DNA of 64,000 nucleotides from Cutaneotrichosporon cavernicola (taxonomy: Eukaryota > Basidiomycota > Tremellomycetes > Trichosporonales > Trichosporonaceae), in assembly GCF_030864355.1 (NCBI RefSeq), contig NC_083393.1:1798001-1862000 (forward strand), read 5' to 3'. Shown here in pieces: positions 55,210 to 64,000 of the stretch. Below the pieces are notes generated by a model. The model was not told the DNA's origin. It saw only the letters and a program-made list of their open reading frames with translations, and did no database searches. The first letter of the stretch is position 1, and each line of letters opens with the position of its first letter. The position numbers were made by a program, and so were the translations under genes.

Positions 55210-58023
55210 ATGGAGGAGGAGCCCGACACCCCATCCCTCGTGGAGCTCCTCCAACGCACCGCCGCCGACCAGCACCTCTCCGCCCCCGATCTTTCCACCC
55301 CTGCAGCCCAGGAATATCTGGACGCGCTCCAGGCGCTTCCACTCAAGGCGCTCCTGGCAGAAGCAGGGGCGATCACAGATGCCGCAGGCGGCGTCGAGGG
55401 CGAGCTCACCAACCTCTGTTATCGCGAATACCCGACCTTTATCAGCGTGCACAAATGTTCTGCGGCCGTCACCAGCGCGTTCGACGACTTCTCAAGCTCC
55501 CTGGGACGGCTACTTGACGCGGTGCCCGCACTTGAGGACGAGTGCCGTACCTTTGTGCGCGGTACGGCGAGGATGCAGGATGCGCGGGCCAAGGCAGTCC
55601 TTGTACAGGAACACCAGGACAAGCTGTTCGACCTCCTTGAGATCCCGCAGCTTATGGACACGTGCGTCCGCAACGGATACTACCAGGAAGCTCTCGAGCT
55701 CAGCGCACACACCGATAGCTTGCTAAAACGCTATCCCGGTGTAGAGCTGGTACATGATGTCGCCAAGGAGGTCGATGGAGTGCTCCAGCTCATGCTCTCC
55801 CAGCTCCTCGCCCTATTGCGCGAACCGATTAAGCTCCCCGCCTTAGTCAAGACTGTTGGATACCTGCGCCGCCTCTCCATTATCGGCGAGGACGAGTTAG
55901 GCCTCGCGTTTCTGGTGTCACGCCTGTCCAATTTTAGGACACAGCTCGGCGCTCTTGAGCGCGACCGACCCGATCCAGTGCGTTATGTGCGCAAGTACGT
56001 CGACCTGTTCCGCGAGCACGTATTCGACATCATCTCCCAGTTCAGCGCCATCTTCGAGGGCGCCAGGGGCGCCGCACAACTCGCCTCCTTTGCGGGACAG
56101 TGTGTCGACGAGCTCGTGTCCGTCGTCGCAACGAACGTGCCCAAGATGAAGGACGCGGCGTCTTTGTCCTCCATTCTGGTCCAGCTGGGATATTGTGCGC
56201 TAGCCTTCGCCCGCGTCGGCCTCGACTTTTCTGCGCTCGTGACGGACCCTTTCGCCGATGCAGTTTCTTCAGCCTTCGGCGGCGCCATCACCGACGCAAC
56301 GAAGAGCCTCGCCATGGCGCTTGCGCAGGCCGAGAAAGGCTCCGGTAGTCCTGCCTCGGCCCTCCTGGCGCCTGAGGCGCTGCCAGCCCTCCTCTCCGCC
56401 GACTCGCCCCTGTCCTTCGTAACCTGGTCCGGATCACTTGACACCCTCCCTGATCTGGCCAAGTTCCCGCCCCTCGCGATCCTTGTGAACGCGCATCTCT
56501 CGGCACTCAACTCACTCCGTCTCCTCGCCCCGCTCCACCTCCACCCAGCCCTGGCAGCGACGCAATGTGCAGCTCTGACGAAATGTACCCACGCCGTGGC
56601 GCAGTACGCGCGCCAAGCAGTAGCCATGAGCGATACCATGAACCCGGGGACGGGACACAAACGGTCCAACTCGGGCCGAGCCGCTCTCATCCGAAGAAAC
56701 ACCGAGACGCAACTGACCCCGGAAGCGCGCACAGCCCGCCGGCGCGAAGCACAGCGTACCTGCGCGGCATTCGCTGATGCCTGGGGTCAAGCTGTCGTGC
56801 CCCTCCTCCGGACGGCGCTTGACACTGGCGTCTTCGAGGAGGCATTGGACGATTCGGCGGAACTGAGGGAGACTTTGGAGACGCTGGACGCATGGGTCCG
56901 CGACCAGGATGTGGAGAGTACCGTCAAGGAGGGTGCACGGACGCCGAACGGATCGGGCGCCGCGACGCCTGTCGTACATGAGGAGCTGGTTGGTGAGCCG
57001 GAGGAGATGACTGCGGTGGAGAGGGGAGCATCACCTGTGCGCTCGCCGTCGCCCGTGAAGGCTTCTCCTGTGAAGGAACGCTCGCCGTCGCCCGTGAAGG
57101 CGGAGCCAGCACGCTCACCCTCGCCCCTGAAAGAGCCGGTGGCCCCTTCTCCCATCGCCTCTTCAGTGAAAGAACGCTCTCCGTCGCCCGTAAAGCCGGA
57201 ACCAGCACGCTCGCCATCCCCTGTGAAAGTGCCGTCACCCAAGTCACCAGTACAGCCGTCATCGCCAGAACAGACATCGCCACCTCTGAAACCCACATTC
57301 CGAGCACCGCAATTCACCATCGACACCCCATCAGCACACGCCACGCCGGCTGACACGACGCCCGCGACATTGGCTACGCCTGTGGTCGAGACGCCGCCGC
57401 CTGTGCCTACACCTGAGCCAGAGCCGGAAGAGAATGAGAAGGCAGCAAATGGACAGGCCAAGGCGGCGGAAACCAAGGCGGCGGAAACCGAGGCGGCGAA
57501 AACCGAGCTTAACCACAAACCTGAGACGTCCAAGGAGAGAACCGAGATGAAGGTGGAGACCAAGCCGATGTCCGAAGTGAAGGCAGAGGGGACGGCCGAG
57601 TCCACGCCGACGACGACGTCCGAGCAACCAGCCCAAGATGTCAACGGTACTGCCGATGCGGAAAAAGCCGGGGCGGCCGAGCAATCGGAGCCCGCGGTCA
57701 CGGCCGACGCTGATCTCTCGGCCGTGTCCGTACTTGAAGACGAGTCTTCACCGTCTCCTGTCGCTGACACTGCGCCTGTGGTTGGCAACAAGCCCACAAC
57801 CCCACCAGCGTCTGCCGAGACTACCACTGTGGTGGACACACCTGTTCCACCATCTGCACCCGACGCCACTCCACCAGCAGCATCTGAGACGCCAGCGGAA
57901 GAGGCCGATGACGACCCGGCCGAGTCTACCGGGCCATCAAGACCGCCGTCACCGTCTGGAGCTGCGCCGTCCACTAGCGGAGGAGGCAAGAAGAAGAAGA
58001 AGAAGAACAAAAAGAAGAAGTAG
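55210..58023 (+). CDS. COG8: Conserved oligomeric Golgi complex subunit 8
   Basis: A single exon of 937 aa. Residues about 30-420 match the Dor1/Cog8 domain: LTNLCYREYPTFISVHK, then a long helix with LLEIPQLMDTCVRNGYYQEALEL, then YLRRLSIIGEDELGLAFLVS and VRYVRKYVDLFREHVFDIIS. Cog8 is part of lobe B of the COG tether for retrograde vesicles within the Golgi. From about residue 575 the protein turns into low-complexity sequence: about six SPSPVK-type repeats (615-680), Pro/Thr/Glu-rich sequence and a Lys-only tail (GGGKKKKKKNKKKK). That C-terminal extension of over 300 residues is long for the family. The start is the first ATG after in-frame sequence that lacks one. Confidence 0.92.
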   Translation: MEEEPDTPSLVELLQRTAADQHLSAPDLSTPAAQEYLDALQALPLKALLAEAGAITDAAGGVEGELTNLCYREYPTFISVHKCSAAVTSAFDDFSSSLGRLLDAVPALEDECRTFVRGTARMQDARAKAVLVQEHQDKLFDLLEIPQLMDTCVRNGYYQEALELSAHTDSLLKRYPGVELVHDVAKEVDGVLQLMLSQLLALLREPIKLPALVKTVGYLRRLSIIGEDELGLAFLVSRLSNFRTQLGALERDRPDPVRYVRKYVDLFREHVFDIISQFSAIFEGARGAAQLASFAGQCVDELVSVVATNVPKMKDAASLSSILVQLGYCALAFARVGLDFSALVTDPFADAVSSAFGGAITDATKSLAMALAQAEKGSGSPASALLAPEALPALLSADSPLSFVTWSGSLDTLPDLAKFPPLAILVNAHLSALNSLRLLAPLHLHPALAATQCAALTKCTHAVAQYARQAVAMSDTMNPGTGHKRSNSGRAALIRRNTETQLTPEARTARRREAQRTCAAFADAWGQAVVPLLRTALDTGVFEEALDDSAELRETLETLDAWVRDQDVESTVKEGARTPNGSGAATPVVHEELVGEPEEMTAVERGASPVRSPSPVKASPVKERSPSPVKAEPARSPSPLKEPVAPSPIASSVKERSPSPVKPEPARSPSPVKVPSPKSPVQPSSPEQTSPPLKPTFRAPQFTIDTPSAHATPADTTPATLATPVVETPPPVPTPEPEPEENEKAANGQAKAAETKAAETEAAKTELNHKPETSKERTEMKVETKPMSEVKAEGTAESTPTTTSEQPAQDVNGTADAEKAGAAEQSEPAVTADADLSAVSVLEDESSPSPVADTAPVVGNKPTTPPASAETTTVVDTPVPPSAPDATPPAASETPAEEADDDPAESTGPSRPPSPSGAAPSTSGGGKKKKKKNKKKK
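57028..57250 (+). repeat. SPSPVK-coding repeat in COG8
   Basis: Repeated units encoding RSPSPVKA or ERSPSPVK with intervening EPA, seen at least six times. SPSPVK/SPVK sites are typical proline-directed kinase sites, so phosphorylation is possible but is inference. Confidence 0.75.
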
Positions 58024-58227
58024 AGCTAGAGCAGGGCAGTATCGCCCAACCTGTAATTGACGCCATGCATGGCGCCTATTAGACGTAGCGATACGTAACA
58101 GTTGCTATGGTCGGTGGCACTCGTTGTGAGCGCTGCCCCATCCAGGGAGCGTACGCGCCCCTCGAGAGCGCGCATGGTCGTTGGGTGCGTCGTGTGTTGA
58201 TTGTCCGCCAGCGGAATCGACCCTCCT

Positions 58228-59467
58228 TTAAAGGAGAGTGAGGTAGTTGGAGGGGGCAATCTGATGTCAGCATCATCTATGGTTGAGCCAGGGCGGTGGA
58301 AAAGCGGTGTGGATATTCGCCACCTGAAAACATTCCGCAGCGCCGCGGCGTCATTGGTACCGGCGCATACTCTAATCTTGTGCACCGGCCTGGAGCAGTG
58401 TGGGAAGATGCGATGCGATACTCACGCCAGTCTGACCGCCGACCGTGCGGACCTGGTACCACTTGCCCGTCGTGTCGTGGACTTCGAGGATCTCGCCCTT
58501 GGCAAACGAGACCTCGTTTGGGTCGTCTGGGCTTGCCGAGTACGCGTAGTTTGCGCGGGCCTTGTGCTTGTACGCGACTGTGTCGGTGCTCTGGCCGATG
58601 GCGCTGGCAAAGTCGGGCTGGGGCGAGGTCGCGTTCATCTTGACTGGGCTCGGTCCGTCAAGGTTGATAGGCGTCGAGTAGCCCATCGAGCTGCCCATGC
58701 CGCCGTTGGCGTACGTAGCAGGCAGCTCGTGGCTGGACATCCCCCGGTCAGCGCCGTTGGCGCGGAGACCCGCGCTCTCGTTGCCGTAGACGCCAGCCTC
58801 GGCGCGGGAGGCGCGTCCAGAGTGCCGCCTGCTCGAGGGCGCCCCGCCCCACCCACCAACGGTGCCCGACCCAAACGTGTAGAACAGCCACGAGTCCTCG
58901 TCAGAGGTCAGGAAGAGGAGCCAGACGAGCTGGTGTCAGCGTTGCAGGGAGGTGGCTCACGTCAACCATGCAGAGCAGAAGCCATCCGACACCGGTGGCA
59001 ATCCTAGGGCCATTGCCTTTGTAGAAGATGTTCTGGACGCCCTGGACGGAGAACACGACGCAAATAGCAGTGAAGATGGCGAGCGCGAAGCGGTGCTGGG
59101 ACAGTGATCCGCTTGCAGCGGAGATACTGCGCGTTAGTGCGATTCTGAAGGTTCCCGCCATGGCGGGCGCTCAGTGGACATACAGGAAGAAGACAACCAC
59201 AAGGCTGGCGAGTAAGCACTAGCAAGCATAGAGAAACTTACATCTGGACCCATATCGCGAACCACAGTACACCAAGAGATGGTGTTCCAATCGCCATAGC
59301 TTGGAGTGAGCACAGTCGCATGACTCTAGTCCTGGTATCTCACATTGTGCTTCGACGACACACTGGCCGATAAAGGCAATAAACCACGCGACAAACGCGA
59401 CACCAATAGTCGCAATGAGCGGCGGGCTGCGCACGACGGCGCCAATGTCAAATCCTCTGCCGACCAT
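58228..59467 (-). CDS. SHO1: High-osmolarity signalling protein Sho1
   Basis: Six exons on the minus strand: 59467-59344, 59299-59242, a 21-nt microexon 59204-59184, 59126-58961, 58929-58426 and a 33-nt last exon 58260-58228, 301 aa. Sho1 is a plasma-membrane osmosensor that recruits the MAPKK Pbs2 through its SH3 domain in the HOG pathway. Four membrane segments are seen at about 11-33, 43-70, 80-103 and 111-130, with GVGWLLLCMVDLVWLLFL forming the last. After a Ser/Gly/Asn-rich linker comes the SH3 domain (243-301) with ARANYAYSASPDDPNEVSF, ILEVHDTTGKWYQVR and TGIAPSNYLTLL. The last ten residues of the SH3 domain come only from the final exon, after a 165-nt intron. Confidence 0.95.
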
Positions 59468-60339
59468 TGCGGAGATGGGTTGGGGGTAGGTTGTGGATAT
59501 GGGGGATTGAGAGGGAGATTGAGAAGGAGATGAGGAGGGAGAGTGGGAGGATTCAAGAGTGGATTGTTTGTGAGACGTTGTTGAAAGGGAAGGGTAGGAA
59601 TGTACTGGCTCAATTGGTGCCGTGCAGTGGGTGCAAGTTGCGAGCTCCGTTACAAAGGCCAAACAAGTTGTGCACAGGTCTGGATCTCTTTGGGCCTTGG
59701 TTCTGTCTACGTTGCCGTTGCTCGGTGTCGGAGATAGAGGGTGATGAAGATGAGGGCGACGACGCTCGCGTCGTGTTTATGGCTTTTAGGGTGGGGGGGT
59801 TGAAGTGGCTGTGAAAGTGTGAAAGAGACACAAAAGTCAAGTAGAGTCAAGAGTCAAGTCAAACTCAGCCATTGTACCTTTGACGCCACTCTCCCTGGTT
59901 CTGCCATTCGCCTTTGGCCTCCAGCCTTCCCTCCCGTCATTCTCCCGTCATTTTCTTACAATGATAAATCAAATGTTGAGTGACTATGATACAATCTATC
60001 CTATTACTACCCCTAGCCTTAGTAGATGTTCCTCTTACGCGTCCTCTCCTCAAATGCCAATTTACTCAAATTGCGGTCCATCTACGCCGCCCTTTAGAAT
60101 CTAAAGCAACACAAATTATACCCCCGTGAATAGATTACGAATTTGATCCCGTTGCCACCCAACGTCATCTGGTTCATGGTTCATGTCAGCCAAGCGAACG
60201 CGACCCCCACCCCCAAATCAACATTACTCTTCTCGATCCCCTTCCCCATCCCCTCTCTCATCAGCCAACGCCGGCCATCACCCCCGGCCTAAAGATAGAT
60301 ACCAGGACGCAATCCACCACGGCATGGCGCGACGTCGGC
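59468..60339. other. Divergent intergenic region between SHO1 and ATG14-like gene
   Basis: About 870 bases serving two divergent promoters. Short frames on both strands are CT/GA-rich simple sequence. No gene or strong repeat is seen. Confidence 0.5.
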
Positions 60340-61639
60340 ATGCAGTGTCCCGTTTGTGAAAGCACCCGCGACAAGCTCTACTGCGCACCATGTCTCCAGG
60401 AAGGGTACGCCATCTCAAGGATGCGCTGACGCAGCGTGAACGGACATACGGCGATGAAGCACGAGATAGAGGGACAGGTCATTGCTGCCCGCGAGAAAGC
60501 TGAGCAGCTGCTCAAAGGCAACCCTGGTGCGCCCGGTGCTACAGAATGGCGTGAGCTACGTGCCAACGTCGCGGCGGCTGAGGCCCGGGTGGCTGCGTTG
60601 CGGGCACGGATTGCACGCACCTCTGATGATGCGCAGAGGAGTGAGCTGTTGTGCGTTGCCCCAGGCTCACATCAGTACGCGTTTCCACCTCATCAACTGG
60701 AGCTATACGCCGACGGCGACAGACGCTCGAGGACGCCGAGCACGCCATACCCACACACGAAGATATGGCAGCGCGCATCGCTACTGTGCGACAGCAGCAA
60801 CGGGAGGTCGGCAAACGTATCATCCAGGCACGCAAGGTGCTCGTACGGGAAGCGGTGGATGTGTTTGGCGTTCAGCGCATGCGGGGATGGGAGATTGCCG
60901 GCCTCGAGCTCCCCCCACCAGACCTTTTCAGGGGTAGGTCCTCCCTCGGCGTATGTATGCTAACCCAGTGCACCCGTCTGCGACAATAAATGCGGCCTTG
61001 GTGCATACCATCCACCTCCTCTCCCTCCTGACGTCGTACCTCTCCCTTACGCTGCCGTTCGAACCCATCTGGCCGTTTGGGGTCCACATCGGCCGGCCAG
61101 TAATGGCTCCGAATGTGCCGCTCCTCGCAACCAAGAAGTTCCGCGAAAAGAAACACGTCCTCTGGATGTCGAGTACAGCTCCAGCACTCGCCCGCAGCCG
61201 GAAGGGTGGCTTTACGGTGCTCAAAGGCTCGGCGCTGGCAGCGGTGCTCGCCCGTAGCGGGAGCAAGCACCGCAGCACGCTCACAGCCTTTGCGCTACTT
61301 GCGCATTCTATTGCCTATCTCGCATATACCCAGGGTGTGGGTGGTATTGGGATTGCCGACGCGTCCGAGGACGACGTTACCGAGGGGGTGCTCGTCAGCG
61401 CGACCGACGTGCTGGAGCTCATTGCGCTTACTGCCGAGTCCTCGGATTTGGGTGTGAGGGCGCACGAGCCAGGTACGACGCAGACTATGAGACACCTCGG
61501 ATTCGGGCTCGACGTCAACAAAGTCGTCGAAAGCGTGCTCGCTGCCGAGAGGGCGCGATGGGGAGGCGTACCCGATGGAACCGAGGAGCTCAGTGAGGGG
61601 TGGGACATGCTCGAGGAGGAGAAGGATGAACAGTCGTGA
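60340..61639 (+). CDS. ATG14: Autophagy protein Atg14/Barkor-like
   Basis: Four exons: 60340-60404, 60435-60640, then 60703-60933 (or from 60676) and 60969-61639, giving 390 or 399 aa. Introns are 30, 62 (or 35) and 35 nt. The start lies at a Cys-rich N-terminus: CPVCESTRDKLYCAPCLQEG, two CxxC pairs as in Atg14. A coiled coil follows (IEGQVIAAREKAEQLL; EARVAALRARIART; RRQTLEDAEH; RQQQREVGKRIIQARK). The C-terminal domain has INAALVHTIHLLSLLTSYLS, a helix typical of the Barkor/UVRAG family, then LPFEPIWPFG and a second helical part (FALLAHSIAYLAYTQGV). Atg14 brings the Vps34 PI3-kinase complex to the phagophore. UVRAG/Vps38 is a related alternative, but the CxxC start favours Atg14. Confidence 0.8.
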
Positions 61640-62124
61640 TGGAGTATGGAGAGCACGGCAGTGTTGTTGTATCATCAAATACACCTGACATCGTTGCAAG
61701 TGGAGCAGTGGGAGTTTTCAGTGTATCTGCCAAAGTACCATCCACCCAGAATGTTTGGACACTCTGGAGAACGACAGAAGGTATGGTGCCCTTGAGACGT
61801 AATGTGGCGGACGCCATCACAGGCGCCAGGGGATTGAGGGGTACGGCCGGCGCGCAGCACTCAATGCCCACTGATGACCGAGGCACGTTGGTCCACGGTA
61901 CTGGCCAGCCCACCTAGCTGACGTACTCTTTTCCCGTGGGTGAAGAATCTGATGAGCTGGATCAGGTCGACCTTGTCCGGAAGCTCTACAAGGGGTACGT
62001 GGCACGGGAGCCCGCGGTGACGCCGCTAGGGTTGTCGGGGCCGGATACGCCTCCAACGAGACCACCGACAGCTACAGCGGGAAGGAGACGCCGAGATGAA
62101 ATACGCAATCCCTCAGTCGTGTGA
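61639..62124 (+). CDS. Uncertain small ORF overlapping the ATG14-like stop codon
   Basis: A plus-strand frame opens with an ATG sharing one base with the ATG14-like stop (TGATG). A 48-nt intron with GTACTG, CTGAC and GAAG can be drawn at about 61899-61946, removing the only internal stop and giving about 145 aa. The downstream exon (ESDELDQVDLVRKLYKGYVA) has coding-like third positions and ends in a basic Arg stretch. The upstream exon has poor codon bias and the opposite strand is also open. No family is recognised. It may be a real small gene with a different start, or 3' UTR sequence. Confidence 0.25.
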
Positions 62125-62257
62125 ACCTCGAGCATGCGACGACCAAACAGTGCAAGAGATTGTACATTGCCAGCCGTTTCCTCTCAAGCTCATCTCATGA
62201 GTACACATACATGGCACCAAATTTATACAATACTGGCGTGACCGGGCTCAGCTAGGC

Positions 62258-64000
62258 CTACTCACCCTGCTCCTGCTCCTCGCGCATCTCGGCCAGGCGG
62301 CGGCGCATAGCCTTCTCCGTCCGCGTGGGCGGGACACGGCGACACAAGACCGCGCCGACGAGGGCGGCGAGCCCGCCAAACCTTAGCACCCACGATACGC
62401 CGGTCCGTTCGCGGAACTCTGGCTCGAGATGATCAGGGGGTAAGTCACCGTCGACCACCTTGAAGATGATGCTGGCGACGATGGCGATCTGTGTCAGCTG
62501 CTACACGGATAACGGATAACCATACCAGAAACTGTGGGAACACAATCGCGAGATTGTGGATGCCCATGATCGTTCCCCCTGCAACGGGTCCTTGCGGGGC
62601 ATACTCTATACCGGCAGCTTCAAGGTCGACTGCAGAGTATGCGTTCTGTAAGGTATGGTCGACTAGAAGGCGGGTCTCGTCCGGTGATGATGACACTTCT
62701 GGGGATGGTGGGGCTGTACGCCTGTCCTTGTCGTTATCGGCATCGATTTCGCGTAGGAACTCCATCATGATCGCGAAGGGCACCCACATCGCCACGGCCC
62801 AGCAGATACCTACCAGCGCGATCATGGTTGTCGCTTGCCACACGGTTGAGATGAAGAATGTGCTCATCATGAGAACGAAGAAGAAGACGAGGGCGCACGT
62901 CCACACGTCTCTCAGCATGAAAGGCACTGCGTTAGTTGGGACGCAGGAAGACCTACTTCGAGGGAGTTTGAGTGGTCGGCCACGACGGTGCGCGTCGCGA
63001 CGCCAGACGTCCACCGTGTCCCGGATACGTGCGGATTCCGCCTCGTCGTCGTCGTAGTCGTTTGGGAGGAGGCGCTCGTCGCGCTGCGAGAACCATGGGA
63101 GCACTGTGCCAGCGGTAATGGCCACAAAGGCGTAGAGGAGCATGGCAAAACTCCCCACGCGGGTTGCCTCGCCGCGGTCGGCGTTGCGGCCTTGCTCGTG
63201 GCTCATTACCGTTTGCATGTACGTGGTCGAGTAGAACCTGATATCAGCATTCTGTTCACAGGTGCATCCCGAGCATCCACTTTGCCAGCCAATTCCACCT
63301 TGCCACTCCTTCGTCATGCACTGTGACTCTGGCAATTCCAAAGTCTGAGCCAGTTCAATGTAGTGCTCTTGGCACCAGTAGTCCGAGATAACGGATTGGG
63401 TTGGGAAGAGGATCGGCTAAATAGGTTAATTACCGATCGCCAGGCACCTCCACCCAAACCACCACAGACACCATCCACAATCTTGCCCACTACTTGTCTC
63501 GAGAAGCAATATACGCACAAGTAGGTGAACCAACCGCCGAAGGCGGCGAACTGAACAGCGCAAATGCGGCGCACGGGCTCAGGGAGGGTGCGTATTGCCT
63601 GGTCGATTGCGTAAAACATGTCTCGCAGCTTGCCCCGGTTCGTGTTGGGTACGAGACATGAGCGTGGGTCCTCATCGATTGTGAAGCACGTGATCCACAC
63701 AGTAATGACTAGGAGCGTCATGGCGACAATGCAGAGCTTGCGGAACTGTTCGCCGCCGATCAACCGAATGATCGGGACAGAGTCGAGTTTGATGTAGCCC
63801 AGCGCGAAGCCGACAATGCTTCCCAGATGCAGGAAACGGGCGTGCAGAGCGTTGGCCGCGTTAATCTGTTCCTCTGGTGTGACGTCAAAAACGAGGTTGC
63901 GGAGGGAAGCCTGTAGGCTGGCGTCAGTGGTGTCCGCATCCAACCCACCCATTGAGAGCAAAGTCGAGACTGTAAAAGCAGAACACAGCAATGCTGATAG
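62258..64000 (-). CDS. Sucrose/GPH-type major facilitator transporter, 5' end outside window
   Basis: The minus-strand gene enters from the right edge. Exons seen: from the edge to 63519 (an acceptor at about 63973 may start this exon), 63237-62957, 62926-62526 and 62488-62258; introns are 281, 30 and 37 nt. The sequence SLRNLVFDVTPEEQINAANA followed by HARFLHLGSIVGFALGY is the block that marks the glycoside-pentoside-hexuronide/sucrose transporter branch (plant SUT, fission yeast Sut1). Next come several membrane segments and FAAFGGWFTYLFYSTTYM, also typical. A long central cytoplasmic loop is charged (RDERLLPNDYDDDEAES). Later segments include DVWTCALVFFFVLMMSTFFI and ICWAVAMWVPFAIMMEFLRE. 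It is likely a proton-coupled disaccharide importer; the sugar cannot be stated. The last exon ends QEQGE. Confidence 0.85.

Overview
The window is nuclear DNA from a GC-rich basidiomycete yeast, most likely Tremellomycetes and probably Trichosporonales. The basis is: very short introns (mostly 28-50 nt) with CTGAC or CTAAC branch points just before the acceptor, CT-rich 5' regions, a single-polypeptide isopropylmalate dehydratase, a Sho1 osmosensor, a Ral2-like Kelch/BTB protein, and several fast-evolving BTB/F-box-like genes. The order-level placement is inference; no rRNA or marker barcode is present.

Layout. 1-1888: no supported gene. 1.9-2.7 kb: BTB-like gene. 3.4-5.2 kb: GT61-type glycosyltransferase, tail to tail with a PP2A activator (PTPA, 5.2-6.6 kb). 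That gene shares a short divergent promoter with an Iah1-like GDSL esterase (6.8-7.7 kb), which converges on a vacuolar-type M20 carboxypeptidase (7.8-9.8 kb). 10.1-14.0 kb: a single-pass membrane protein, an acidic repeat protein, a doubtful gene remnant and an F-box-like gene. 14.5-16.8 kb: LEU1. 18.5-19.6 kb: a second F-box-like gene whose reading frame breaks. 19.6-20.2 kb: an inverted repeat and an unusual tRNA-Gln. 21.3-29.1 kb: ornithine decarboxylase, RRP17, DBP4 and succinate-semialdehyde dehydrogenase, all on the plus strand. 30.8-32.3 kb: a GPI-type aspartic protease. 34.9-39.4 kb: a Doa4/USP8-like deubiquitinase. 41.7-48.6 kb: Ral2-like protein and a long coiled-coil protein. 48.9-54.8 kb: PRP22 and ILV3 on the minus strand. 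55.2-58.0 kb: COG8. 58.2-59.5 kb: SHO1 (minus). 60.3-61.6 kb: Atg14-like autophagy gene. 62.3-64.0 kb: a sucrose/GPH-type transporter that runs off the right edge.

Most genes are housekeeping: branched-chain amino acid synthesis (LEU1, ILV3), polyamine synthesis (ODC), ribosome assembly (RRP17 beside DBP4), splicing (PRP22), Golgi traffic (COG8), endosomal deubiquitination, autophagy and osmosensing. I see no transposon with coding capacity, no CRISPR array, no secondary-metabolite cluster and no obvious new multi-gene system. The observations most worth following are about gene structure: tiny introns and microexons, an intron that decides whether an esterase ends in KDEL, an intron that decides whether Sho1 has a complete SH3 domain, a perfect 24-bp hairpin, and a cluster of repeated GGTCARAT boxes upstream of the SSADH gene.

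All exon boundaries were derived by eye from reading frame, GT/AG sites, branch points and family conservation. Summed exon lengths were checked to be multiples of three.
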